In this document: in pieces, positions 1-5,298 of the stretch
How the letters are laid out: every line of letters begins with the position of its first letter
How positions within the stretch are numbered: position 1 is the stretch's first letter
Assembly (NCBI GenBank): GCA_030626465.1
Contig: DAOUOU010000073.1
Span: forward strand, 1 to 12,116
Source of the DNA: Bacteroidales bacterium
GTDB lineage: Bacteria > Bacteroidota > Bacteroidia > Bacteroidales > UBA10428
Reading direction: 5' to 3'
DNA: 12,116 nucleotides
Made by a program: the position numbers and the translations under genes
The notes under the pieces: generated by a model
Told to the model about the DNA's origin: nothing
Database searches by the model: none
What the model saw: only the letters and a program-made list of their open reading frames with translations

Positions 1-452
1 GCTGCACCCATAAGTACACTCTTGCCAGCCTGTTTATAGTGATAGGCCAGTTTACCTATTGTTGTAGTTTTCCCGACTCCATTTACACCCACCACCATTA
101 TAACATAAGGCTTTGCACTCAGCGGGGCATCAAAACTATTGATAGCCTCAATATTATTTTCCGCCAGCAGTCCTGCGATTTCTTCTTTGAGAATAACATT
201 CAATTCTTGTGCATTTAAGTATTTATCACGGGATGCCCGGGCTTCAATACGTTCAATAATACGCAAGGTAGTGTTTACCCCAACATCCGATGTTACCAGC
301 ACTTCCTCCAGATTATCCAGCACTTCATCATCAATGCGGGATTTACCAACAACAACACGAGAGAGTTTTTTGAATACGCTCTCTTTGGTCTTTTCCAAAC
401 CTTTGTTCAGGTTTTCCTTTTTCTCTTTTGCAAAAAGTGAAAATTTTGCCAT
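1..452 (-). CDS. ftsY: Signal recognition particle receptor FtsY, N-terminal part (runs off left edge)
   Basis: FtsY is the SRP receptor, a GTPase at the inner membrane that docks SRP-bound ribosomes at the Sec translocon. About 150 codons are present and the C-terminal GTPase remainder lies outside the window. The start is the ATG read from 452. Residues 1-30 are lysine-rich and amphipathic with no long acidic A domain, so this is a short-form FtsY. Residues about 30-105 fit the helical N domain. Residues 122-130 (GVNGVGKTT) are the G1 P-loop typical of the SRP GTPase family, followed by IGKLAYHYK. It is the last gene of the string rpmB-rpmG-DUF4295-ftsY, a known Bacteroidota order. A hairpin at 467-493 lies just before the start, so expression may depend on read-through; I found no TAnnTTTG motif in the short gap. 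The identity is secure; only the truncation limits it. Confidence 0.96.
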   Translation of the reverse strand, partial: MAKFSLFAKEKKENLNKGLEKTKESVFKKLSRVVVGKSRIDDEVLDNLEEVLVTSDVGVNTTLRIIERIEARASRDKYLNAQELNVILKEEIAGLLAENNIEAINSFDAPLSAKPYVIMVVGVNGVGKTTTIGKLAYHYKQAGKSVLMGA

Positions 453-466
453 TTGAAGAAACTAAA

Positions 467-493
467 AAAGCTTTCTCAGATCAAGAAAGCTTT
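467..493 (-). terminator. Hairpin followed by a T tract between the DUF4295 gene and ftsY
   Basis: A perfect 10-bp inverted repeat (AAAGCTTTCT at 467-476 and AGAAAGCTTT at 484-493) encloses a 7-nt loop. Read on the minus strand, the second arm runs straight into TTTTTTAG. This has the form of a factor-independent terminator for the rpmB-rpmG-DUF4295 transcript, but the stem is A/T-rich and probably weak. It may attenuate rather than stop transcription into ftsY, whose start codon lies about 14 bases further on. Confidence 0.55.
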
Positions 494-523
494 AAAATTA
501 AAGTATAATTATATTCTTTCTGT

Positions 524-676
524 TTATTCAGCGAAATAATCTTTAATATGATCGTTATGCACAATCTCCTCCTGGAATGAGTAAGCTCCGGTTTTCTCTG
601 ATTTTACCATCTTGATACACTTGGTAAATACTCTACCTTCTCCTGTTTGCAATGATGCAACTACTTTCTTTGCCAT
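524..676 (-). CDS. DUF4295 family small basic protein (50 aa)
   Basis: This short gene encodes 50 residues, starting MAKKVVASLQTGEGRVFTKC and ending HIKDYFAE before a TAA stop. I recognise it as DUF4295, a tiny family I know only from Bacteroidota and which sits directly after rpmG. The N-terminal half is rich in lysine and the C-terminal half is acidic; a single cysteine is at residue 20. There is no signal peptide or membrane segment. The stop of rpmG is only 8 bases upstream of its start, so it is almost certainly co-transcribed and translated with L28 and L33. The context and the basic N-terminus suggest a ribosome-associated or ribosomal protein; that role is inference. The terminator-like hairpin at 467-493 follows it. 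Confidence 0.88.
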   Translation of the reverse strand: MAKKVVASLQTGEGRVFTKCIKMVKSEKTGAYSFQEEIVHNDHIKDYFAE

Positions 677-684
677 GATTCAAT

Positions 685-867
685 TTATTTTATTTCACGA
701 TGTAAGGTCATCCTTTTCAGGATTGGATTGAACTTTTTCAATTCCAGTCTGTCCGGAGTGTTTTTCCTGTTCTTTGTCGTAATATATCTGGAAGTACCCG
801 GCATACCAGAATCCTTGTGTTCGGTACATTCAAGAATTACCTGTACTCTGTTTCCTTTTTTAGCCAT
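685..867 (-). CDS. rpmG: 50S ribosomal protein L33 (bL33)
   Basis: L33 is a small protein of the large ribosomal subunit that lies near the E site. The 60-residue product starts MAKKGNRVQVILECTEHKDS and contains the family signature around SGMPGTSRYITTKNRKNTPDR, ending in a basic tail. The length is normal. Only one cysteine (residue 14) is present, so the paired zinc-binding cysteines of the C+ paralogue are missing and this is the zinc-independent form. The start lies 12 bases downstream of the rpmB stop and the stop lies 8 bases upstream of the DUF4295 gene, so the three form one tight operon. No promoter is visible in the short gaps. Confidence 0.97.
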   Translation of the reverse strand: MAKKGNRVQVILECTEHKDSGMPGTSRYITTKNRKNTPDRLELKKFNPILKRMTLHREIK

Positions 868-879
868 TTTCTAATTGAA

Positions 880-1122
880 TTAATACGAAGAAATAAATCC
901 TTTGCTCTTTGCATCTTCAAGAGCCTTCTTTAAGCCTTTCTTGTTAATGTTTCTAATTCCTGCCGCAGACACACGCAAAGATACCCACCGTTCTTCTTCA
1001 GGAAGGTAGAATTTTTTGTCAAACAGATTTGGATAAAATTTTCTTTTAGTTCTCCTCTTTGAGTGAGAAACGTTATTCCCGACCATCATTTTCTTCCCTG
1101 TTATCTGACAAATCTTTGACAT
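880..1122 (-). CDS. rpmB: 50S ribosomal protein L28 (bL28)
   Basis: L28 is a large-subunit ribosomal protein. The 80-residue product starts MSKICQITGKKMMVGNNVSH, followed by a strongly basic SKRRTKRKFYPNLF segment and the WVSLRVSAAGIRNINKKGL core, all typical of the family. The length is normal for Bacteroidota. Only Cys5 is present, so there is no four-cysteine zinc site. The gene leads the rpmB-rpmG-DUF4295 operon. The 93-base gap from cinA contains a candidate promoter (1159-1189) and an 8-bp inverted repeat (1128-1155) that ends five bases before the start codon, so transcription and perhaps translation may be controlled separately from cinA. There is no clear Shine-Dalgarno, only AGTAGAAA before the ATG, as is usual in this phylum. 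Confidence 0.97.
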   Translation of the reverse strand: MSKICQITGKKMMVGNNVSHSKRRTKRKFYPNLFDKKFYLPEEERWVSLRVSAAGIRNINKKGLKKALEDAKSKGFISSY

Positions 1123-1127
1123 TTTCT

Positions 1128-1155
1128 ACTGTTTTTATGCATTTTTGAAAACAGT
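1128..1155 (-). promoter_or_regulatory. Inverted repeat just before the rpmB start (possible leader hairpin)
   Basis: The 8-base arms ACTGTTTT (1128-1135) and AAAACAGT (1148-1155) are perfectly complementary around a 12-nt loop. The structure ends 5 bases before the L28 start codon, where it could cover the ribosome landing site or act as an operator. No T tract follows on the minus strand, so a terminator for cinA is unlikely. If the promoter proposed at 1159-1189 is used, the first arm would be right at the transcript start, so a DNA-level operator is equally possible. Confidence 0.35.
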
Positions 1156-1158
1156 TCG

Positions 1159-1189
1159 CAAAGTACGCTAATTTATTTTAATTTATCAA
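1159..1189 (-). promoter_or_regulatory. Candidate promoter for rpmB-rpmG-DUF4295
   Basis: On the minus strand a TTTG reads from 1190 and, 21 bases later, TACTTTG (1165 to 1159). This is one base short of the Bacteroidota -7 consensus TAnnTTTG. The leader to the L28 start would be about 30 bases. The position in the only sizeable gap upstream of the ribosomal operon supports it, but the imperfect -7 element keeps confidence modest. Confidence 0.35.
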
Positions 1190-1215
1190 ACAAAATTTCC
1201 AATATTTTAATCAAG

Positions 1216-2454
1216 TCAGAGAAGTGAATTGCGTAGCATATTCAGCGCTATGAGTGAGGCTTTGGTGATGTTTCTTTCCCTGTGGTCACCAAGAAGATAT
1301 TTCCTGGAAATTAGTTTGTCAGGTGTACCTATTGCTATCCATGTAATGCCTACCGGTTTTTCAGGAGTGCCGCCATCAGGACCTGCAATTCCGGATGTTG
1401 CAATGCTGTAATCCGTTTTAAAGATTTTTTTGATCCCTGAAGCCATTTGCTGAACAACGGGCTCACTCACAGCACCGAATGAGTTTATATCCGTTTCTTT
1501 AACTCCTATGATTTGGGTTTTAATTTCATTGGCATAGGCGGTGACTGATCCTTTGAAATAAACGGATGAACCGGGGACCGATGTAACAAGATGTGCTATA
1601 TTTCCACCTGTGCAGCTTTCTGCTACTGACAGGGTAAGCGATTTTTCATTCAACAATCGTCCTACAACCCCTGCAAGAGTATCTTTGTCAAAGCCAAATA
1701 CATGCTTTTCCCCTATTATCTGAACAAGTTCTGTTGTCTTATCATCAAGTCTTTTATGCATTCGTTTTTTATCCTCTCCTGAAATGGAAAGTCTTAGTCT
1801 TAAGAGACCAGGACTTGGCAAGTAAGCAAAATTGAGATTGGAAGAAAGAGATTCTTCCCAGCTTTTCAGTCTGTCAGCCATTGTTGATTCCGGGATACCA
1901 ACCGTAAGGACTGTCTTCTGAATTCGTACAGGTAGCTGAAATGCTTTATTCAGCAAGGGAATTACCTCCTCCTGCACAATGGTTTTCATCTCGAAGGGAA
2001 CTCCGGGTAAGGAAATAATGATCTTGTCTTCCTTTCTGAATACCATAGCTGGCGCACTACCATTACGATTAGGTAATACTTCACAAATTTCAGGTACTTC
2101 TGCCTGCTTAATGTTTCGATCAGAAAGCTCAATCTTCATGCCCGAGAATCTCTTTTTGATATGCTCAAGTGATTTTTCGTGAACAACAAGTTTGCTGTCA
2201 AAGTAACTGGCAAGAGCCTTTTTTGTAATATCATCATTTGTTGGTCCAATACCACCTGTAAGTATGACTAAATCTGAACTTTGTATTGATTCATCCAAAG
2301 TACTGGTTATATCTCCGGCCAGGTCTGGAATGGAATGTATCTTCCTGATCTGTATGCCATTAGAGTTCAATTCCTCAGCAATAAAAGCAGAATTTGTATC
2401 AACCACCTGTCCTATTAAAATTTCGTCACCTATTGTGATAATGTCTGCTTTCAT
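1216..2454 (-). CDS. cinA: CinA family protein: nicotinamide-nucleotide amidohydrolase with MoaB-like N-terminal domain
   Basis: CinA proteins deamidate NMN to nicotinate mononucleotide through their C-terminal PncC domain, recycling pyridine nucleotides; in some species the N-terminal domain hydrolyses ADP-ribose. The 412-residue length is normal for the two-domain form. The N-terminal COG1058 (MoaB/MogA-like) domain spans about residues 1-170, with GDEILIGQVVDTNSAFIAEE (9-28), TGGIGPTNDD (66-75) and LPGVPFEM (149-156). The C-terminal PncC domain spans about 255-410, with AESCTGG (278-284), an SVTAYAN segment (303-309) and SGIAGPDGGTPEKPVG (354-369). The start follows AAAAAGGA about 11 bases upstream and matches family N-termini. 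It lies 67 bases downstream of the M48 gene; a TAnnTTTG motif in that gap suggests its own promoter. The historical 'competence/damage-inducible' name does not imply natural transformation here. Confidence 0.96.
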   Translation of the reverse strand: MKADIITIGDEILIGQVVDTNSAFIAEELNSNGIQIRKIHSIPDLAGDITSTLDESIQSSDLVILTGGIGPTNDDITKKALASYFDSKLVVHEKSLEHIKKRFSGMKIELSDRNIKQAEVPEICEVLPNRNGSAPAMVFRKEDKIIISLPGVPFEMKTIVQEEVIPLLNKAFQLPVRIQKTVLTVGIPESTMADRLKSWEESLSSNLNFAYLPSPGLLRLRLSISGEDKKRMHKRLDDKTTELVQIIGEKHVFGFDKDTLAGVVGRLLNEKSLTLSVAESCTGGNIAHLVTSVPGSSVYFKGSVTAYANEIKTQIIGVKETDINSFGAVSEPVVQQMASGIKKIFKTDYSIATSGIAGPDGGTPEKPVGITWIAIGTPDKLISRKYLLGDHRERNITKASLIALNMLRNSLL

Positions 2455-2479
2455 AACCTGGTATATCCTTTTTACTAAA

Positions 2480-2487
2480 CAAAACTA
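2480..2487 (-). promoter_or_regulatory. Candidate -7 promoter element for cinA
   Basis: The minus strand reads TAGTTTTG, a perfect match to TAnnTTTG, ending about 25 bases before the cinA start codon. That gives a leader of roughly 20 bases, including the AAAAAGGA ribosome-binding-like sequence. No TTG lies at the usual 17-23 base distance upstream (the nearest is 25 away), so support comes from the -7 motif and position only. Confidence 0.4.
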
Positions 2488-2521
2488 ATATGCTTAGGGT
2501 AATGCTAATAAACAAGTCACC

Positions 2522-3814
2522 TTACTTTTTCAATGCTCGTATTCTTTGCAACAATGTCGGATGAGAATAATGAAAGAAAACATAGGCCGGATGGGGAGTA
2601 AGATTGCTAAGATTTTTCGATGATAATTTTTTAAGTCCAGTTATCAGGTGATCGGCATTGTAATGCTTCTTTGTATAACGATCTGCCTGGTACTCGTTTG
2701 AACGAGATAATAAATTTAATGCCAATCCGACAACGGTAGAAATAGGACTGTATATGATCCCGAATGCAAGAATTACCATATGTATGCTATGAACTTTTGC
2801 ACCAAGAGCCCAGGAAAGCATAGGATTCACAGTAAAGAGAGAAAATACATACAGAGTGATACCGGTTTGAACAATCCCAAGAATAATATTCACCCTGGAA
2901 TGTTTCTTTTTGTAATGCCCTATTTCATGTGCCAGCACAGCTACAATTTCATCAGTCGAGAGATCGTCAATTAAGGTATCATAGAGAACAATTCTTTTTT
3001 TGGAACCCAATCCTGTGAAATAGGCATTGGCTTTTGTAGAACGCTTTGAACCGTCTATAACAAATACTTCATCCAGTTTAAATCCTACTTTTGTGCAAAA
3101 ATCATTAATAGCATTACGCAAGGGTCCCTCTTCCAGGAGAGTTTGTTTATTAAACAAAGGCACGATAAGTGTAGAATAGAACATAGTAATGAAGATCATT
3201 ACCCCCGATACCGTAATCCAGGCATATATCCAGAACATTTCCTTTGTAAGCAGATAAAACCAGATAATCAATGCAGTTACGCCCCCGCCAAGAATTGCAG
3301 CTATCAGCCAGCCTTTTAATTTATCAAGAAAAAAAGTCTGTATGGTGGTTTTGTTAAAACCGAACTTCTCCTCAATAACAAATGTATCATACAAAGCGAA
3401 AGGTGTATTTAGCAGATCGGATGCTAACATGATGATTGCGAAGAACAGCAAGGCTACAAGTATGGGATGTGAAGTTATTGAACGGGCAATCTGATCAAAA
3501 TAACCAAAAATGTGAAATACAAGTATCGCAATTATTAAAAAAAAACTAAAAGAGCTTGTCAGAAAAGAAAAGCGCTCATTCACTTTCTTGTACTTTTGAG
3601 ATTTTTCATACTGTTCCGTATCATAAACATCTTTGACTTCCCCGGGTAACTCCGAATCGTATTTTTTTGAATTTAATAGTGAAAGTGAACGCTCCAGGAT
3701 GAAATTGAAACCAATAATACTCATGATAAGGATAAAAGGAGCATTGTACTCACAAGTCAAATGATGTTCCCAGATGCCATTAAAAAAACTTCCTATAAAA
3801 AGAATAAATAACAT
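2522..3814 (-). CDS. M48 family (Ste24/CAAX protease 1-like) integral membrane metalloprotease
   Basis: This is a zinc-dependent membrane endopeptidase of peptidase family M48, subfamily M48A (Ste24-like). The 430-residue product has the N-terminal M48 membrane domain followed by the catalytic domain. The zinc site is HEIGH (296-300), with a third ligand expected at Glu374 in SNEYQADRY; SHPTLLQRI near the end is also typical. Hydrophobic segments lie at about 27-40, 88-105, 117-134, 168-188, 195-215, 306-328 and 345-369, compatible with seven membrane helices. In bacteria the substrates are not CAAX proteins; membrane-protein quality control is a plausible role by inference. The start is uncertain: the first ~26 residues look like an extension relative to homologues I know, and an ATG at 3724 (Met31) is an alternative, although it would cut the first hydrophobic segment. 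A TAnnTTTG motif 41 bases upstream of 3814 supports the longer form. Confidence 0.93.
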   Translation of the reverse strand: MLFILFIGSFFNGIWEHHLTCEYNAPFILIMSIIGFNFILERSLSLLNSKKYDSELPGEVKDVYDTEQYEKSQKYKKVNERFSFLTSSFSFFLIIAILVFHIFGYFDQIARSITSHPILVALLFFAIIMLASDLLNTPFALYDTFVIEEKFGFNKTTIQTFFLDKLKGWLIAAILGGGVTALIIWFYLLTKEMFWIYAWITVSGVMIFITMFYSTLIVPLFNKQTLLEEGPLRNAINDFCTKVGFKLDEVFVIDGSKRSTKANAYFTGLGSKKRIVLYDTLIDDLSTDEIVAVLAHEIGHYKKKHSRVNIILGIVQTGITLYVFSLFTVNPMLSWALGAKVHSIHMVILAFGIIYSPISTVVGLALNLLSRSNEYQADRYTKKHYNADHLITGLKKLSSKNLSNLTPHPAYVFFHYSHPTLLQRIRALKK

Positions 3815-3854
3815 TGCGTTTGTATTAAGGAGCTTTTGTTAATAATAAGAAGGC

Positions 3855-3862
3855 CAAAAATA
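3855..3862 (-). promoter_or_regulatory. Candidate -7 promoter element for the M48 protease gene
   Basis: The minus strand reads TATTTTTG, a perfect TAnnTTTG match, about 40 bases before the annotated start. It sits just downstream (in the transcription sense) of the terminator-like hairpin at 3905-3927, as expected for a new transcription unit. No TTG occurs at the proper spacing; the nearest is 30 bases away. The call therefore rests on one motif and position. Confidence 0.4.
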
Positions 3863-3904
3863 ATAAAATCCTTGTATTTATCTATCAGAATACAAGAAAC
3901 AAAA

Positions 3905-3927
3905 AGTGCCCTTTGAAATCAGGCACT
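3905..3927 (-). terminator. Terminator-like hairpin downstream of fabG
   Basis: The arms AGTGCC (3905-3910) and GGCACT (3922-3927) enclose an 11-nt loop. On the minus strand the second arm is followed by a short T run and TTTTTGTTTC. It would end transcripts coming through the repeat island from fabG, about 280 bases beyond its stop. The 6-bp stem is short, so strength is uncertain. Confidence 0.5.
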
Positions 3928-3970
3928 ATAAACGAGTGCGAGCTGGGGAGGTTGGGCTATTTATTTGTTT

Positions 3971-4018
3971 AACTTTAATTGGTGAACTGGTGAACTGGTG
4001 AACTGATTAATTGAAGTT
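3971..4018. repeat. Triple 8-bp tandem repeat inside a small inverted repeat
   Basis: GGTGAACT occurs three times head to tail at 3981-4004. The array is enclosed by arms AACTTTAATT (3971-3980) and AATTGAAGTT (4009-4018), which pair over 10 positions with one G-T wobble. An imperfect inverted copy of the array lies at 4100-4126. It is non-coding and part of the repeat island between fabG and the M48 gene. Confidence 0.8.
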
Positions 4019-4044
4019 TACAAATCGAAATTCGTCATTTCATC

Positions 4045-4098
4045 AACCGAGCTTGCGAGTTCGGCGAAGCCAACCGACCATAGGGAGCTCAGCGAAGC
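4045..4098. repeat. Two imperfect tandem copies of a 27-bp-period unit
   Basis: Copy one (4045-4070, 26 bases) and copy two (4072-4098, 27 bases) both begin AACCGA and end with a GCGAAGC segment. In the middle they share a GAGTTC/GAGCTC-like block, while the stretch after AACCGA differs. The pair is more G/C-rich than its surroundings and sits in the centre of the large inverted repeat formed by 3978-4004 and 4100-4126. No reading frame of merit crosses it. Confidence 0.75.
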
Positions 4099-4099
4099 T

Positions 4100-4126
4100 A
4101 ATTCACCAGTTCCCCAGTTCATCAAT
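4100..4126. repeat. Inverted copy of the GTGAACTG repeat
   Basis: The reverse complement of this 27-base stretch matches the repeat array starting near 3978 at about 24 of 27 positions (shared cores TGAACTGG and GAACTGGTGA). Together the two arms form a large imperfect inverted repeat around the 27-bp tandem copies at 4045-4098. It is non-coding. Confidence 0.7.
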
Positions 4127-4130
4127 CTTC

Positions 4131-4188
4131 TGTCTTTTGTCTTCGGCCTTCGGTCTTCCGTCTTCGGTCTTCGGTCTTCGGTCTTCTC
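4131..4188. repeat. Heptamer tandem array, consensus GGTCTTC, about 8 units
   Basis: Eight consecutive 7-base units are present: TGTCTTT, TGTCTTC, GGCCTTC, GGTCTTC, CGTCTTC and three GGTCTTC, then TC. On the minus strand, the fabG mRNA sense, the unit is GAAGACC. The array starts about 22 bases after the fabG stop codon. The period is not a stable coding repeat and no good gene uses it. Units nearest fabG are the most uniform and decay with distance. Confidence 0.85.
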
Positions 4189-4209
4189 ACATCTTTCAAT
4201 CTAAAAGAG

Positions 4210-4956
4210 TCAGGTTTTCATTGCTCCGCAAATACTTATTACCTGACCACTCACATAGGAAGACATATCGGAGGCAAGGAAAAGACAAACATTAGCAACC
4301 TCTTCAGGTGTGCCCCCTCGTTTCATAGGAATAAAATCTTCCCAGGTTTTACGTTGTTCTTCCGATAGCTTTGCAGTCATTTCTGTAATAATGAAACCCG
4401 GCGCAACAGCATTGCAGCGAATATTCCTTGAGCCAAGTTCCTGAGCGATCGATTTGGTAAAACCAATAATTCCGGCCTTTGAAGCAGAATAATTTGCCTG
4501 ACCCGCATTTCCGTGTATACCAACCACAGAACTCAGATTTACTATCGAGCCGCTTCTGTTTTTGAGCATAATGCGCTGAACTGCTTTTGTAAAGTTGAAA
4601 ACGGATTTGAGATTGACAGTAATAACTGAATCCCATTGTTGCTCTGTCATTCGCATTAGTAATGTATCCATTGTTATGCCAGCATTATTGATAAGAACAT
4701 CGACAGTGCCAAACTCATCAACAATAGCATTCACTACTTTTTCTGTTTCTTCAAAGTTACTGGCATCCGATGCAAACGCTTTGGCTTTTTGGCCCAGGCT
4801 TTCAATTTCTTTAACCAGGGAATCTGTATTCTCATCAAGACACAGGTCCGTAAATGCAATAGCAGCACCTTCCTGTGCAAATCGAAAAGCAATAGAGCGG
4901 CCTATTCCCCTTGCTGCCCCGGTTACGATAGCAATTTTTCCTTCAAGTAGTTTCAT
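4210..4956 (-). CDS. fabG: 3-oxoacyl-ACP reductase FabG (SDR family)
   Basis: FabG reduces 3-oxoacyl-ACP to 3-hydroxyacyl-ACP with NADPH in each round of fatty acid elongation. The 248-residue classical short-chain dehydrogenase has the cofactor loop TGAARGIG (12-19), Asp64, NNAG (90-93), Asn115, and the catalytic Ser143, Tyr156 and Lys160 (NYSASK 155-160). PGFIITEMT (186-194) is the usual post-catalytic segment and VSGQVISICGAMKT the family C-terminus. The length is close to E. coli FabG. The match around NLSSVVGIHGNAGQANYSAS makes FabG more likely than a generic SDR, but there are no adjacent acpP or fab genes to confirm it. The start at 4956 fits family N-termini; no Shine-Dalgarno is visible. 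It is divergent from the YfiR-like gene, and its stop is followed closely by a repeat array. Confidence 0.9.
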   Translation of the reverse strand: MKLLEGKIAIVTGAARGIGRSIAFRFAQEGAAIAFTDLCLDENTDSLVKEIESLGQKAKAFASDASNFEETEKVVNAIVDEFGTVDVLINNAGITMDTLLMRMTEQQWDSVITVNLKSVFNFTKAVQRIMLKNRSGSIVNLSSVVGIHGNAGQANYSASKAGIIGFTKSIAQELGSRNIRCNAVAPGFIITEMTAKLSEEQRKTWEDFIPMKRGGTPEEVANVCLFLASDMSSYVSGQVISICGAMKT

Positions 4957-5032
4957 AGGTATAGAATTTTATTTTACTCACCAATAGATCCAGCTTAATG
5001 GTATTCATGACTGTTTCACAAGTTATGCTCGT

Positions 5033-5057
5033 CTGCCCGCCTGTCCCGTCTGGCAGG
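5033..5057. repeat. G/C-rich hairpin element in the fabG-YfiR gap
   Basis: In an A/T-rich gap, a C/G-rich block of about 30 bases can fold as CCTGTC (5040-5045) with GGCAGG (5052-5057, one wobble pair). Alternatively CTGCC (5033-5037) pairs with GGCAG (5052-5056). It would lie in the fabG mRNA leader if the -7 motif at 5082-5089 is used. It resembles short palindromic repeats scattered in Bacteroidota intergenic DNA, as far as I recall. Confidence 0.45.
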
Positions 5058-5120
5058 GAACATCCATGTCCTGGTTATGTTCAAAGTTATTTGTATTGAT
5101 GAAAATCATGGATGTTTCTT
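5055..5120. promoter_or_regulatory. 14-bp inverted repeat bracketing the fabG promoter candidate
   Basis: AACATCCATG (5059-5068) and CATGGATGTT (5107-5116) are perfect 10-bp inverted copies. Outward they extend to 14 positions (5055-5068 with 5107-5120) with two G-T pairs. The 38 bases between them hold the TAACTTTG element (5082-5089, minus). The arrangement could be a two-half-site operator for a repressor acting on fabG or the divergent YfiR-like gene, or a cruciform. No regulator gene is nearby to favour one reading. Confidence 0.4.
5082..5089 (-). promoter_or_regulatory. Candidate -7 promoter element for fabG
   Basis: The minus strand reads TAACTTTG, a perfect TAnnTTTG match. The leader to the fabG start would be about 120 bases and would include the G/C-rich hairpin at 5033-5057. 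No TTG is found at the proper distance upstream. The rest of the 342-base gap (4957-5298) is A/T-rich and I see no further gene in it; I found no perfect TAnnTTTG on the plus strand for the YfiR-like gene. Confidence 0.35.
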
Positions 5121-5298
5121 AGCGTATGTTTTTATTTGTGGCAAATTAAATAAAGATACTTTAATAATTCAAAGCTTAAATTCAAATTACATTTTATTTC
5201 ATTGGTACACAAACATAGCCAAATCGTCAAAAATGAGAACTTTTTGAAATTGATGCCGTAAAAAATTATAAAGACTTAGAAATCTAAAAAAAATTACT

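Noticed and set aside
139..456. 105-codon plus-strand frame
   Set aside because: It lies antisense inside ftsY, which has clear family motifs; the translation is serine-rich and shows no domain.
1216..2454. Natural competence locus because of cinA
   Set aside because: CinA is a widespread pyridine-nucleotide enzyme. No recA, com or DNA-uptake gene is adjacent.
3981..4188. CRISPR-like array
   Set aside because: The repeats are 7, 8 and 27 bases with no regular unique spacers, and no cas genes are present.
4011..4295. 94-codon plus-strand frame across the repeat island
   Set aside because: Its SSAFGLPSSVFGLRSS stretch is just the translated heptamer array, and it overlaps the 3' end of fabG. 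A coding role is not supported.
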